Virus record (IMG/VR): IMGVR_UViG_3300037493_002359
Span: 1-40,349 of that record
Direction: 5' to 3' (one strand)
Length of the DNA stretch: 40,349 nucleotides
DNA from: a virus
Positions 15,869-23,865 of this stretch are shown piece by piece. Position 1 is the stretch's first letter, and every line of letters starts with the position of its first letter. The translations under genes were made by a program, and so were the position numbers. The notes beneath the pieces are model-generated. The model was given only the letters and a program-made list of their open reading frames with translations. It searched no databases and was not told the DNA's origin.

Positions 15869-16736
15869 TTTTCCCAACTTCTTCGGCAACTTGCATTATT
15901 TCCTCAAGGGGAAGACGCTGGCCATGTTTCGCAAGGCGATTTATGAGCAGATGCCGATTGCTGGCAACGGTATCACTCTGCAAGAGACCGACGACGGCAT
16001 CATCGTCTCAAGCAAACAGGGTAAAGCGACGGCTACCTCCAGCGTTATCGACTTTACCGGCGTCTTGTCCGGCGAGAACGTCATCATCCAAGGCGGCAAA
16101 GTGCTGGGCGTCTCGTGGAGCACTTACACGCCAAACAATCCCAGTAGTGGCGGGTGGACCGAGACGGTGGCGACGGTAGCAGGCACAACCTTGGCGGTGG
16201 CCACCGGCTTCACGATCTGGCTCAAGATCACATTTGTACCGACAACAAACCCGGTGGTGGGCGCGCTCTCATCGGTTGATCAAGAAACGCTGACCGTGCT
16301 CGGTGGGACAGGAGGTGGTGGCGGAGGTGGTGGCGGAGGTGCTGCGGGTGGCAGAACGACCGGCGGCGATGGAGTGAATGGCACAGTCGGAGCCAACGGA
16401 ACAGCCGGCACTCCTGGAGCAGGTGGTGCAGGCGGATCGGCTGGCACCAATTCGCCAAGTTCCGGCGGCGGAGAAAAAGGCGGAATCGGCGGATCTGGTG
16501 GCTACGGCGAAGGCGGTGACACAGGCCTAGAGGTCTTTTTCCAGAACTACGCCAATGCCGCAGCACAGATTCGGCGGTGGACGGTATCGGCTGCGGTGCT
16601 GGAGGTGCACTCATCGGCGCCAGCGGCAAGCGCAACTGTCGCATATCTGCCGATGCTGACCCGATCCGGATCGACCATCACGCACCACCAAGTCGGCAGC
16701 GTGTTTATCAGCCTGCCGAGCGTGACCTTCATCTAA
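15858..16736 (+). CDS. Glycine-rich tail protein 3 (tandem paralogue)
   Basis: A 292-residue paralogue read from TTG 15858, overlapping the previous gene by 11 bases. The start gives MFPDFPNFFGNLHYFLKGK, which aligns with MLPDIPNF of protein 2, so TTG is preferred over the later ATG 15924. It has a Gly core (GGTGGGGGGGGGAAGG), a second Gly/Ala stretch, and a C-terminal beta part with QIRRWTVSAAVLEVHSS and ending ISLPSVTFI. The shared termini suggest the core is the variable part. Confidence 0.65.
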   Translation: MFPDFPNFFGNLHYFLKGKTLAMFRKAIYEQMPIAGNGITLQETDDGIIVSSKQGKATATSSVIDFTGVLSGENVIIQGGKVLGVSWSTYTPNNPSSGGWTETVATVAGTTLAVATGFTIWLKITFVPTTNPVVGALSSVDQETLTVLGGTGGGGGGGGGGAAGGRTTGGDGVNGTVGANGTAGTPGAGGAGGSAGTNSPSSGGGEKGGIGGSGGYGEGGDTGLEVFFQNYANAAAQIRRWTVSAAVLEVHSSAPAASATVAYLPMLTRSGSTITHHQVGSVFISLPSVTFI

Positions 16737-16738
16737 GA

Positions 16739-16744
16739 TTGACA
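16739..16744 (+). promoter_or_regulatory. TTGACA gene-start motif, N14 before ATG 16759
   Basis: TAAGATTGACA follows the stop of the third glycine-rich gene. Exactly 14 bases separate it from ATG 16759. Confidence 0.65.
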
Positions 16745-16758
16745 CAACGCCGCATTTT

Positions 16759-17502
16759 ATGCCGAACATCTTCGCGTTGACGCTTAAAGCGCAAAATAGC
16801 TATCCGGGCAACTCGGTCATTCCCTCCGCAACTCAGCAGGTGCCGGATGTGATCGTGCGGCAGGAGGATCTCATTTCGGGCGTGTTTGAGGCTTATGGAA
16901 GCGGCCAGGTAAATACGCTGACTCTGAGCGGAACAACAGTGAACTCAGTACTTAACGGCGGATCGGCTGTGGCTCTCACTAATCCGATCACTAATGCGAC
17001 TCTGGCATTTACAAACTTTTTTGGACTGTATGTGACCGTGACGCGACGCGACCCGACAGTCGCTCCAACATCAACAATCACAACTCCTATTGCTGCGACT
17101 CTGTCTCTGACGCCCAGTACTGGATCAAAGGTTTTTGTTGTTGCTGCCTCGCTAGCGGCGCTTGTCGTTAATATGCGCGTTCGCATCACATCGACCACTT
17201 TTCCAAACGAGTACATCGAAGGCATTGCCACCGTTTATTCTGGAACGAATTTGACTGTGGTAGTGGATAGGTTTTCAGGCAGCAACGCAAGCACCAACTG
17301 GACAATCACTGGAGTCATTTGCGCTCAAGTCAGTTCTACTGATTTTGGAGGCATCACCTTTACAACCGTACCACTTCGGGAAAATGCCGCTTTTGCTTTT
17401 TCTGCTCCTGCCGCTATCAAGGCGATTACAGGGAACAATCTGAGTGTTTTCCTTAATGGAACAACCGGCCTGAACGCCAACGTGTTGGTCATCGGCTCAT
17501 AA
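16759..17502 (+). CDS. Tail-associated beta protein A (paralogue pair)
   Basis: A 247-residue, Ser/Thr/Val-rich beta protein. N-terminus MPNIFALTLKAQNSYPGNS aligns with the next gene (MPSTFKLSTILQNSFTGSA); the C-terminal FLNGTTGLNANVLVIGS aligns with IGLSGTTGYKVSVVA. About 80 extra residues in the middle (SLTPSTGSKVFVVAASLAAL region) are absent from the shorter copy and may be an inserted domain. Function unknown; probably a tail or virion surface protein. Confidence 0.6.
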   Translation: MPNIFALTLKAQNSYPGNSVIPSATQQVPDVIVRQEDLISGVFEAYGSGQVNTLTLSGTTVNSVLNGGSAVALTNPITNATLAFTNFFGLYVTVTRRDPTVAPTSTITTPIAATLSLTPSTGSKVFVVAASLAALVVNMRVRITSTTFPNEYIEGIATVYSGTNLTVVVDRFSGSNASTNWTITGVICAQVSSTDFGGITFTTVPLRENAAFAFSAPAAIKAITGNNLSVFLNGTTGLNANVLVIGS

Positions 17503-17506
17503 TCTT

Positions 17507-18001
17507 ATGCCATCCACATTCAAACTTTCCACGATCCTCCAGAATTCGTTTACCGGTAGCGCGGTCCGCGCGCCGATTGCGCATTCGATTCCTCCAGTCA
17601 ATGCCTCACTGACCAATGCGTGGAGCATCGCGGCGGAGTTTACTGGCACCTCTAACAAGACGATTATCCTGTCGTCTAGCTCAATCCTTGTGGACAGCGT
17701 GGCGCAGGTTGATCCAATTACCCGCGCAACGATTGCGGTGGCTCAGATTAAAGGCTTCATCGTTTACGTTGCGCGCGCGGTCGATGTTACCGCGCCAAGT
17801 GCGACAGCACCAACAGTGACCTGTGCTGGCTTCGGCAAGCTGACGAACACGGCGGTATCGGTGCCAGAAGGCGGAGTTTTTTCGCTCCACCTGCCGACGA
17901 CAACCGCAGCCGGCGCGACCGACTCTCTCATCATCGGCCTCTCTGGAACGACTGGCTACAAGGTCAGTGTTGTCGCTTACGGCACTGTGGTACCTGCATA
18001 A
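17507..18001 (+). CDS. Tail-associated beta protein B (short paralogue)
   Basis: A 164-residue paralogue of the upstream 247-residue protein, lacking its central insertion. Both share the opening MPxxFxL...QNS and the closing GTTG-L-V pattern, and a common core (DPITRATIAVAQIKGFIVYV vs NPITNATLAFTNFFGLYVTV). It is four bases after its neighbour. The pair probably arose by tandem duplication and then gained or lost a middle domain. A tail-tip role is inferred from location only. Confidence 0.6.
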   Translation: MPSTFKLSTILQNSFTGSAVRAPIAHSIPPVNASLTNAWSIAAEFTGTSNKTIILSSSSILVDSVAQVDPITRATIAVAQIKGFIVYVARAVDVTAPSATAPTVTCAGFGKLTNTAVSVPEGGVFSLHLPTTTAAGATDSLIIGLSGTTGYKVSVVAYGTVVPA

Positions 18002-18003
18002 CC

Positions 18004-18067
18004 TTGGCCGGGGAGGCCCACGCAATCCTTCGCTATTGCGTAGCAGGTTCAAGTCCTGCTGGCCAAC
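18004..18067 (+). ncRNA. tRNA-like element, atypical 64 nt
   Basis: A cloverleaf-like fold can be drawn. The acceptor TTGGCCG (18004-18010) pairs with TGGCCAA (18060-18066), with one G-U pair. A six-base stem CGCAAT/ATTGCG (18021-18026/18035-18040) carries an eight-base loop. A perfect T arm is GCAGG-TTCAAGT-CCTGC (18043-18059). The D arm is reduced to GGG/CCC with a three-base loop, and the total is nine bases short of a tRNA. The centre of the loop could read TCG or TTC as anticodon, but loop size is wrong. It may be a degenerate tRNA, a tRNA mimic, or a tRNA-derived attachment site. Confidence 0.45.
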
Positions 18068-18096
18068 AACGGAGAGGTGGACGCCCAGCACACCTC

Positions 18097-18384
18097 ATGA
18101 ATCCCACACAATTGGAAGAACTAGAGGAGCGGCTGCGAGATCTCAATCTTGTGGTCAAGGTTGGCCAAGGACTGCTCTTTGGCGCGTTTGGTCTAGGTGT
18201 CTGGGTCACTACAATCCAGATCAAGATCAATTCGCACGATCAAAAAGTAGACGAGGCATCCAAGCTGCGAACTGCGGATGTGGCAGCCATCCGGGCGCTG
18301 GAGCTGAAGGATAGCGCAGACACGCAACTCCTGCGGTCGATAGTGGAGAAGCTCGACAAAATTGACAGGAAGCTCAATCCGTAA
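18097..18384 (+). CDS. Small membrane protein of the lysis region
   Basis: A 95-residue protein from ATG 18097. The frame is open to 18004, but that part is the tRNA-like element, so the inner ATG is preferred. It has an amphipathic helix (LEELEERLRDLNLVVKV), one membrane segment (LLFGAFGLGVWVTTIQI, about residues 27-43), then a coiled coil (RALELKDSADTQLLRSIVEK). This layout resembles XhlA-like or holin-accessory proteins. It overlaps the next gene by one base. Confidence 0.6.
   Translation: MNPTQLEELEERLRDLNLVVKVGQGLLFGAFGLGVWVTTIQIKINSHDQKVDEASKLRTADVAAIRALELKDSADTQLLRSIVEKLDKIDRKLNP
18362..18367 (+). promoter_or_regulatory. TTGACA motif, N16 before ATG 18384
   Basis: AAATTGACA lies 16 bases before the next start. 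The spacing differs by two bases from the N14 cases, and here the hexamer is also in-frame coding (KIDRK), so this copy is less certain. Confidence 0.35.
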
Positions 18385-18737
18385 TGCCTAGTCCTGGACA
18401 ACCACCAATCCACAAGAACGTGGCCAAACCATTCTGGGCGCACAAGGCACCTGTGGCGATTAAGCGCAAGAAGCCGAACCTGATCAACCGCACTGCCATG
18501 AACTGGGTATCAAAAAAGATCCTTCCCTTCCTGTTGAACTGGAAGACGACGCTGGCCGGTGTCGCTCTTATTCTGCATGGGTGCAGCGCAATTGTTCAGG
18601 CGCTGCTCGATGTCACCGATGGCACGTCCCTCACGCTCGACAGTCTTCAACTCGCGGTCGGTGAGATCATCGCTGGTGCGGGGCTGATTGCTGCGCGGGA
18701 TGCGAACAAATCCAGCCAAGACTCAAGCGTGCGATGA
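18384..18737 (+). CDS. Holin-like membrane protein
   Basis: A 117-residue protein. Residues 1-40 are basic and hydrophilic; two hydrophobic segments follow, TLAGVALILHGCSAIVQAL (about 55-73) and LAVGEIIAGAGLIAA (about 90-104), with a charged C-terminal tail (RDANKSSQDSSVR). Small proteins of this type next to an endolysin gene are usually holins or holin-like proteins. The ATG shares a base with the previous stop and its own stop overlaps the lipoprotein start (ATGA). Confidence 0.65.
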   Translation: MPSPGQPPIHKNVAKPFWAHKAPVAIKRKKPNLINRTAMNWVSKKILPFLLNWKTTLAGVALILHGCSAIVQALLDVTDGTSLTLDSLQLAVGEIIAGAGLIAARDANKSSQDSSVR

Positions 18738-18898
18738 AAACCATTCTCCTAATCCTCGCTCTGGGCTCGTGCTCATGCGTCAGCGTCCAACAAATGCCTG
18801 ACGACTCACTCTTTCCAGACAAGAGCACTGACTGGCGTGACGGCTTCAAGGCTGGCATGATGGAAGGCTTGCTTTTGTCGGTGACTATTGCTTGGTGA
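18734..18898 (+). CDS. Small lipoprotein, spanin-like
   Basis: A 54-residue protein overlapping the holin-like gene by four bases (ATGA). It begins MKTILLILALGSCSC, a signal peptide with lipobox-type ALGSC, so Cys13 is probably acylated in the outer membrane. The mature part is short and polar (QQMPDDSLFPDKSTDW) with a weak hydrophobic end. Small lipoproteins between holin and endolysin are often outer-membrane spanins of Gram-negative phages. No clear inner-membrane partner is identified. This suggests a Gram-negative-type host envelope. Confidence 0.6.
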   Translation: MKTILLILALGSCSCVSVQQMPDDSLFPDKSTDWRDGFKAGMMEGLLLSVTIAW

Positions 18899-18902
18899 CC
18901 TT

Positions 18903-19211
18903 ATGAAATTCTTTAACTGGTTCAAGACTCTGTGGCACCGCGATGCGGTCGCCAAAGCAACGCAGACGGCGCAGCTCCTCGTGCAGGGGCTAACAGCGGA
19001 CCAATTTAACATTGTCATCGACAAGGTGGTTCACGCTAGCCAGTTACCAGTCAGTGGCCTTGATAAAGCGATGCGCGTGAGGGAAGTCGTCACGTCGCCG
19101 CACTTTGTGCAAAGCTACAAGCTCCCACCATGGGTGCAGCAGGGCATTGATTTCGCTAGCGTGGTGGTGCAGCTCGCGTGGGTTGTGGCCAAACTAACTA
19201 AGCGCATCTAA
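18903..19211 (+). CDS. Lysis-region hypothetical protein
   Basis: A 102-residue protein from ATG 18903. The frame extends to 18888 but overlaps the lipoprotein. The N-terminus is aromatic (MKFFNWFKTLWHRD), the middle helical (AQLLVQGLTADQFNIVIDKV), and the C-terminus hydrophobic (DFASVVVQLAWVVAKLTKRI). It could associate with the membrane as a lysis accessory protein. No family recognised. One-base overlap with the next mini-gene. Confidence 0.55.
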   Translation: MKFFNWFKTLWHRDAVAKATQTAQLLVQGLTADQFNIVIDKVVHASQLPVSGLDKAMRVREVVTSPHFVQSYKLPPWVQQGIDFASVVVQLAWVVAKLTKRI

Positions 19212-19312
19212 TGCCAACGCTCCCCGCATTCTTTCACGCTGCGTTCTTTGCACTCATGTTTGTATGCTGGTTTTTTATGCTTGGCTGGATACTCAATTCG
19301 TTTTCCCCATGA
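19211..19312 (+). CDS. 33-residue single-pass membrane protein
   Basis: A very small gene whose ATG overlaps the previous stop (TAATG) and whose TGA overlaps the endolysin start (ATGA). The product is almost entirely one hydrophobic segment: AAFFALMFVCWFFMLGWIL, flanked by MPTLPAFFH and NSFSP. It is strictly within the translational chain of the lysis cassette. It could be a mini-holin, pinholin or antiholin. Perfect coupling on both sides makes chance unlikely despite the size. Confidence 0.6.
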   Translation: MPTLPAFFHAAFFALMFVCWFFMLGWILNSFSP

Positions 19313-19869
19313 CGAAACGCGACATCCAACTCATGCAGGAAAAGATTGGCGTGGTTCCCGATGGCGTGTGGGGGCCGGCGTCGCGCGCCGCCTGCAAGAA
19401 GCACCTCGACCGCCTGCTGCCAGTGCCAGTTCAATGGCCAATGCAGGACGACCAATCACTGATCGCGTTCTACGGCCAGCCGGGAAATGAGAACAATCTG
19501 GTGAATCTATCGGTGGCTGACCTCGGAGTTCACTACGAGAACCAAGCGGTCAAAAGCATCCGCTGCCATACGCGCGTCGCATCGAGCTTATTTCGCGTGC
19601 TGACCGCAATCAGCAAGACCCATCCATACGTGCTCAATCAGTACGCGGGATGCTTCAATGATCGCAACATGCGCGGCGGGTCACGCAAGTCGCTTCATGC
19701 TTGGGGTGCGGCGATTGACTTCATGCCAGGATCAAACGGCAATCACACTGCCTGGCCGACTGACTCATCCATGCCGCTGGAGATCATGGAGTACTTCGCT
19801 GACGAAGGCTGGCTTTCCGGCGGCGCATATTTCGGGCGGGATGGGATGCACTTTCAAGCAACACGATGA
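19309..19869 (+). CDS. M15-type endolysin (peptidoglycan peptidase)
   Basis: A 186-residue enzyme. The N-terminus (residues 4-33; VVPDGVWGP) is a peptidoglycan-binding-like domain. The catalytic part shows the M15 zinc motifs SLHAWGAAIDF (H130, D137) and DGMHFQ (H181), as in D-Ala-D-Ala carboxypeptidase / L-Ala-D-Glu endopeptidases that degrade host wall at lysis. The frame is open to 19264, but that region is the small membrane gene; the ATG at 19309 is coupled to it. No signal peptide is present, so release would depend on the holin. Confidence 0.88.
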   Translation: MTKRDIQLMQEKIGVVPDGVWGPASRAACKKHLDRLLPVPVQWPMQDDQSLIAFYGQPGNENNLVNLSVADLGVHYENQAVKSIRCHTRVASSLFRVLTAISKTHPYVLNQYAGCFNDRNMRGGSRKSLHAWGAAIDFMPGSNGNHTAWPTDSSMPLEIMEYFADEGWLSGGAYFGRDGMHFQATR

Positions 19870-20429
19870 CTCGCACAATCTCACTTTCTGAATCGACCGC
19901 TGACCTCGGGATGCTGCCGGTGTTCTCCACAACGCCGCTGCTAATCACCGGCGCAGTCCCAGCCGCTCCAGCAATGTCGCAGTGGGTGCTTGAACTGTGG
20001 AAGCGCCAGAATGACGCCCGAGAGGTGGGAGCGACTCCGCTGGCATCATCGGCTGGATATGTGGCTGGAGGCGCCGTCACGTTCGTCCTGACGGCAGCAC
20101 AGATGAATCTGGTGCTCTCGGACGAGATCAATAGTAACAACTACTGGATAGCCATTGGCGGGCTCGACAGCAACGGATTCCCGGCATTGCTGAGATCCGG
20201 CAACATCGAGGTTATCCCGTCGGGCTTGTCGCTGACACCGACAACCACCATCGCTTTCTCAGTGGTCAATGAGGTTGTATCGTTTGCATACAACGGAGCA
20301 ATCTACCGCTTTGATGCGGTGACCGACACACCACCCGGCCCGATTGACGGGACCGTTGTGGTTATTGATGGAATGATCGTCGTCACCGTCGATGGTGTCA
20401 GTTATTCCGTCCCTGCTGTTTCTCCATGA
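19866..20429 (+). CDS. Fibre-associated hypothetical protein
   Basis: A 187-residue, beta-rich protein overlapping the endolysin stop. Features are MTRTISLSESTADLGMLPVF, then SQWVLELWKRQNDAREVG, then an Ig-like strand pattern (SGLSLTPTTTIAFSVVNEVV) and a final VVVIDGMIVVTVDGVSYSVP hairpin repeat. It lies directly before, and overlaps, the large spike gene. A tail attachment or adaptor role is plausible. No exact match recognised. Confidence 0.55.
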   Translation: MTRTISLSESTADLGMLPVFSTTPLLITGAVPAAPAMSQWVLELWKRQNDAREVGATPLASSAGYVAGGAVTFVLTAAQMNLVLSDEINSNNYWIAIGGLDSNGFPALLRSGNIEVIPSGLSLTPTTTIAFSVVNEVVSFAYNGAIYRFDAVTDTPPGPIDGTVVVIDGMIVVTVDGVSYSVPAVSP

Positions 20430-23400
20430 GCACCGTAACAAACCCCACGAATGTCGCAATCATCCAACGTGACGCCACTGGCGACAACGATTGGGTGGAT
20501 CTTCTGGGGAGTGCAAATCCGAATAAGTCGATTGGGTTTAATGGATCTGGCGTGGTGTCGGCACTTGCCACTCCGCTGCTGACGGCGGCCAACACGTTCA
20601 CCACTGACCAAACGGTGCAGGGGAAACTAACCGCTCGGTCACTCGTCGGCACTGTGGTGGCAATTGCCGCCGCTTCTATTGATTGGGCTGCGGGTAGCAG
20701 CTTCTCTAAGACTCTTTCGGCGAACACGACGTTCACATTTGCCAACACGGTATCTGGCCAGTCGATCACGGTTGCGGTGACCAATACGGCAAGCAACTAC
20801 GCGGTGACGTGGCCCGGCGGCATTAAGTGGCCCGGAGGTTTAGCTCCGACACAAAGCACAGGCGTTCAGACGGACGTATACACATTCAAGAATATTGGGG
20901 GAGTATTTTACGGGGCCGTTGATCAAGGATTGCTTCCAGTGCAGCACGTACAAACGTGGCCACAGTTGCAGGCTGCTTTAGCGGCTGTTGGGGCGGCTAA
21001 CGGCGGTGTGATCTACATTGATGGCGTTATCGAGATCGAACCTTATTCTGCAGGAGGCTGGAACAACGGAGGCATTACTCTCAATAAGCCGAATGTTGTT
21101 CTTACTGGACCATCTAATGGTAAATCTGTTCTAAAATTAAAAGCAGGCGTAAATTATAATGCTTTTAATAATTACACGATTAACATCCTTAATTCCAATA
21201 TCGTAATTGAAAACATTACGATTGAAGGAATTACTAGTTTGTTCAAGCCAACTGGATCTGCTGCCGCGTATTTGCCTAATACGCCATATGGTATTCACAT
21301 TGCACGAGGTGCTAACGGTTCTGGTATTGCCGACAATTCTGGTGTCAGCAATATCACGATCAGAAACGTAACGTTTCGAGAGCTTTCCAGAGCTGTTGCT
21401 GTAACTGGAGGACCAGCCACATCTGATGGGGTGGCTCCTTTTTATGGTGCTGCAGCAACAATTAAAAATCTCAGTATCCTGAATAATAAAGTCAGGAACT
21501 GTGGAGGAGGCTTTGATATCTCTTGGGGGGCTGACGATCTTTTGATCGACGGCAACAGCATCATTGGAGATGGGGCTATTTTTGATAAACTCAAATTTTC
21601 TTACTATAACGCAATTTGGGTAGGTGAAGGCATTAGCAATATTCGCATTGTAAACAATTACTGCGCAAACCACCAAAGGATTGGGATTGAAGTATTTATC
21701 CCGTTTGCCAACCTAAGTAATATTAATCAAAAAAGGCATCCAGTCTCGTATGGTCAAAATGATGTTGGTTTTGTTGTCGCCAACAACACAGTAAAAACCA
21801 TGGGATCTATGGGGATCTCGTTTACCGGAGCGCGTAATAGCGTTGTTGCTAACAACACCATTACCGACTGCGGCGACATCGGTTTGGAAATTGTAGGAGA
21901 CGACAAGCACGTAAATTCTCAACGGCCAGATCTTGTTGTAAATGTGCTTTGCGTCGGCAACACAATCAAAAACGTTAATGGCTTTGCACGTCGTCCAAAT
22001 CCGATTACCCCTACCACCACAGATTACGGCTATTCGGCTATTCCGCTGAATCCGAACAGCGCGGTAGTCACGACTTCACTTAGCAATAAAGTTGCTCTTG
22101 TAGGTCAAACAGCTTTTTCTACAGGCACAAAAACTTTTACCTTTAACTCTCCCCCACAAACGTATCCGGAATTTGCCGAAGGGAAAGAAGTTCAACTTAA
22201 ACTTCAAGTTGATCCGAATTACGTAATGACCGGAACGGTTGATTCAAATGATGGGACTACTATAGTAATAACCATTCCTGCAGGGGGCCTAAACTCACTA
22301 ACATTGGCCGGCCCTTATGATGTTTTGCTTTGCCCTTATGGACTGCATACGCTTACTCTGGTTCCCTCACAACTTGAATGGGCAGCCAATGAAGGTTTGG
22401 TCAATAATATTCCTGTCGCCGGAACCGAGATCGGAACGTTTTTAACAATTCAAAGCAGCGTCGGAAGTTCCGAGAGGAGTATTTATTTTGCGGCTACTCT
22501 TAGGTCTTACGTTCTTGGTGCCTCGACTTGCAATGTTTACATTACAGCATCTGGGCCGGGAGCGTGTAACCAAAAAACAACTTGGTGGGCTGGTACAAGA
22601 AGGCCTTGTGCTGGTATGACCATTGATAAAATTGATGGTGCTAAAGTGATCGGGAACACCATTGATACGGTGTTAGACTCTAATTCATCTCAAAGGTTTG
22701 GGTGTCAGATTATCAGCTCCAAGAACGTTATATTTGAAAACAACTTGATAACCCGAGGAGGCAATCGGTATTTGCAGGTCAATATTTCCAACAGCGTTAT
22801 TGTCAGAAACAACGTGTTTCGTTCAGGGGAAGCGGTTATGGTTCGCGATGCTGCGACAAGAGCCATCACTATACTTGGAGAAGATATAACTTGGCCAGAA
22901 GATTATCTCAACGATTCAAGTGTCGCTGCACCAAGCGGCTTTTATGCTATTTATAGCCATCTAGCAGTAGATTACAACGCAGGCGTGCCATATAACAATT
23001 GCCGTTACATCGTTAAGGACAACACTTTTATCCCAAGAGTGAATCCTATACGCCCGTATGTAAACGGAGCCGCTATTTTCTCGGATCAATTCTCACGCCC
23101 AGAGACTCAGTTTAACGGAGCGATTGATCTAAAGCACAACACTTTTACCGACGGGTATTACGTGACGGTGGACTTCCCCAGTCCGGTGTTGGACTACTCC
23201 CAGAAGTGGAATAACTCTTCTGCTACTGAAGCCTTTATTGGATACAGATTCCACGCTGACCCGGCCATTTCTCCGGCTGCGTCCCGAATTTTTGATGTTG
23301 CCAGCATTGACGAGACGTACTTGTATCTGAGGCGGTATACTTCGGTTACTTCTCACAATATATCGTCAGGGGAAAAAACGTTTACCATCTCGTCTCCAGC

Positions 23401-23863
23401 TACTCCTACGTATCAGTACCCGGCTCTTTCTACGTTCCAGTTGGCTGCCATTCCACAAGGGACCTTTGTTCGATGCGTGTCCGGAACCTTGCCGACAGGG
23501 CCCAATTTTATAGAAGGACGAGTAAAAACAGCTATACCGGTCGGCTCGACTTCTTTTATTATTGAGGTAACAAATACCGGAGGGTCTGGGACTGGGTTAA
23601 ACTCTTGGAACATCGTTTTTGATGGTTCAGTCCTCTTCGTCGATAAGCTTTCCAAGCTCAACCTCCGCTCTGACGTAGTGCTCGACTACCACACTGGCAC
23701 CAAGATCGGGACGGCGGCGACGCAGAAGCTGGGGTTCTGGAATGCGACGCCTGTGCCGCAGCCAGCGGCGGTGGCTGATGCAACTGATGCAGGCACGACG
23801 CAGACGCAGCTAAACGCCCTCCTCGCGCGACTGCGGACCGCTGGCATCATCGCCGCATCCTAA
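20426..23863 (+). CDS. Receptor-binding spike with beta-helix (depolymerase-like)
   Basis: An 1145-residue virion spike. The N-terminus is a Thr/Ser-rich adaptor (SLVGTVVAIAAASIDWAAG, FTFANTVSGQSITVAV). After about residue 175 a parallel right-handed beta-helix follows (NITIEGITSL, NNKVRNCGGG, NSVVANNTITDCGDIGLE, VRNNVF), as in pectate-lyase-fold depolymerases. Two related beta modules appear near residues 570 and 970 (TKTFTFNSPP, EKTFTISSPA). The C-terminal LLARLRTAGIIAAS resembles a common fibre trimerisation end. The centre (about 21060-23640) is clearly A/T-richer than both ends, indicating mosaic acquisition. Confidence 0.85.
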   Translation: MSTVTNPTNVAIIQRDATGDNDWVDLLGSANPNKSIGFNGSGVVSALATPLLTAANTFTTDQTVQGKLTARSLVGTVVAIAAASIDWAAGSSFSKTLSANTTFTFANTVSGQSITVAVTNTASNYAVTWPGGIKWPGGLAPTQSTGVQTDVYTFKNIGGVFYGAVDQGLLPVQHVQTWPQLQAALAAVGAANGGVIYIDGVIEIEPYSAGGWNNGGITLNKPNVVLTGPSNGKSVLKLKAGVNYNAFNNYTINILNSNIVIENITIEGITSLFKPTGSAAAYLPNTPYGIHIARGANGSGIADNSGVSNITIRNVTFRELSRAVAVTGGPATSDGVAPFYGAAATIKNLSILNNKVRNCGGGFDISWGADDLLIDGNSIIGDGAIFDKLKFSYYNAIWVGEGISNIRIVNNYCANHQRIGIEVFIPFANLSNINQKRHPVSYGQNDVGFVVANNTVKTMGSMGISFTGARNSVVANNTITDCGDIGLEIVGDDKHVNSQRPDLVVNVLCVGNTIKNVNGFARRPNPITPTTTDYGYSAIPLNPNSAVVTTSLSNKVALVGQTAFSTGTKTFTFNSPPQTYPEFAEGKEVQLKLQVDPNYVMTGTVDSNDGTTIVITIPAGGLNSLTLAGPYDVLLCPYGLHTLTLVPSQLEWAANEGLVNNIPVAGTEIGTFLTIQSSVGSSERSIYFAATLRSYVLGASTCNVYITASGPGACNQKTTWWAGTRRPCAGMTIDKIDGAKVIGNTIDTVLDSNSSQRFGCQIISSKNVIFENNLITRGGNRYLQVNISNSVIVRNNVFRSGEAVMVRDAATRAITILGEDITWPEDYLNDSSVAAPSGFYAIYSHLAVDYNAGVPYNNCRYIVKDNTFIPRVNPIRPYVNGAAIFSDQFSRPETQFNGAIDLKHNTFTDGYYVTVDFPSPVLDYSQKWNNSSATEAFIGYRFHADPAISPAASRIFDVASIDETYLYLRRYTSVTSHNISSGEKTFTISSPATPTYQYPALSTFQLAAIPQGTFVRCVSGTLPTGPNFIEGRVKTAIPVGSTSFIIEVTNTGGSGTGLNSWNIVFDGSVLFVDKLSKLNLRSDVVLDYHTGTKIGTAATQKLGFWNATPVPQPAAVADATDAGTTQTQLNALLARLRTAGIIAAS

Positions 23864-23865
23864 GA

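Noticed and set aside
4590-16744. TTGACA copies as ordinary sigma70 -35 boxes
   Set aside because: At 17 bases downstream of the copies checked (6537, 10410, 16739) no TATAAT-like box exists, and the start codon lies only 14 bases away, so transcription would start inside the gene.
18004-18067. Canonical tRNA gene
   Set aside because: Only 64 bases, a rudimentary D arm, an eight-base anticodon loop and no purine 3' of a plausible anticodon.
18004-18096. N-terminal extension of the 18097 gene
   Set aside because: The extension from TTG 18004 overlaps the tRNA-like element and reads as Arg/Gly-rich noise; ATG 18097 starts a normal helix.
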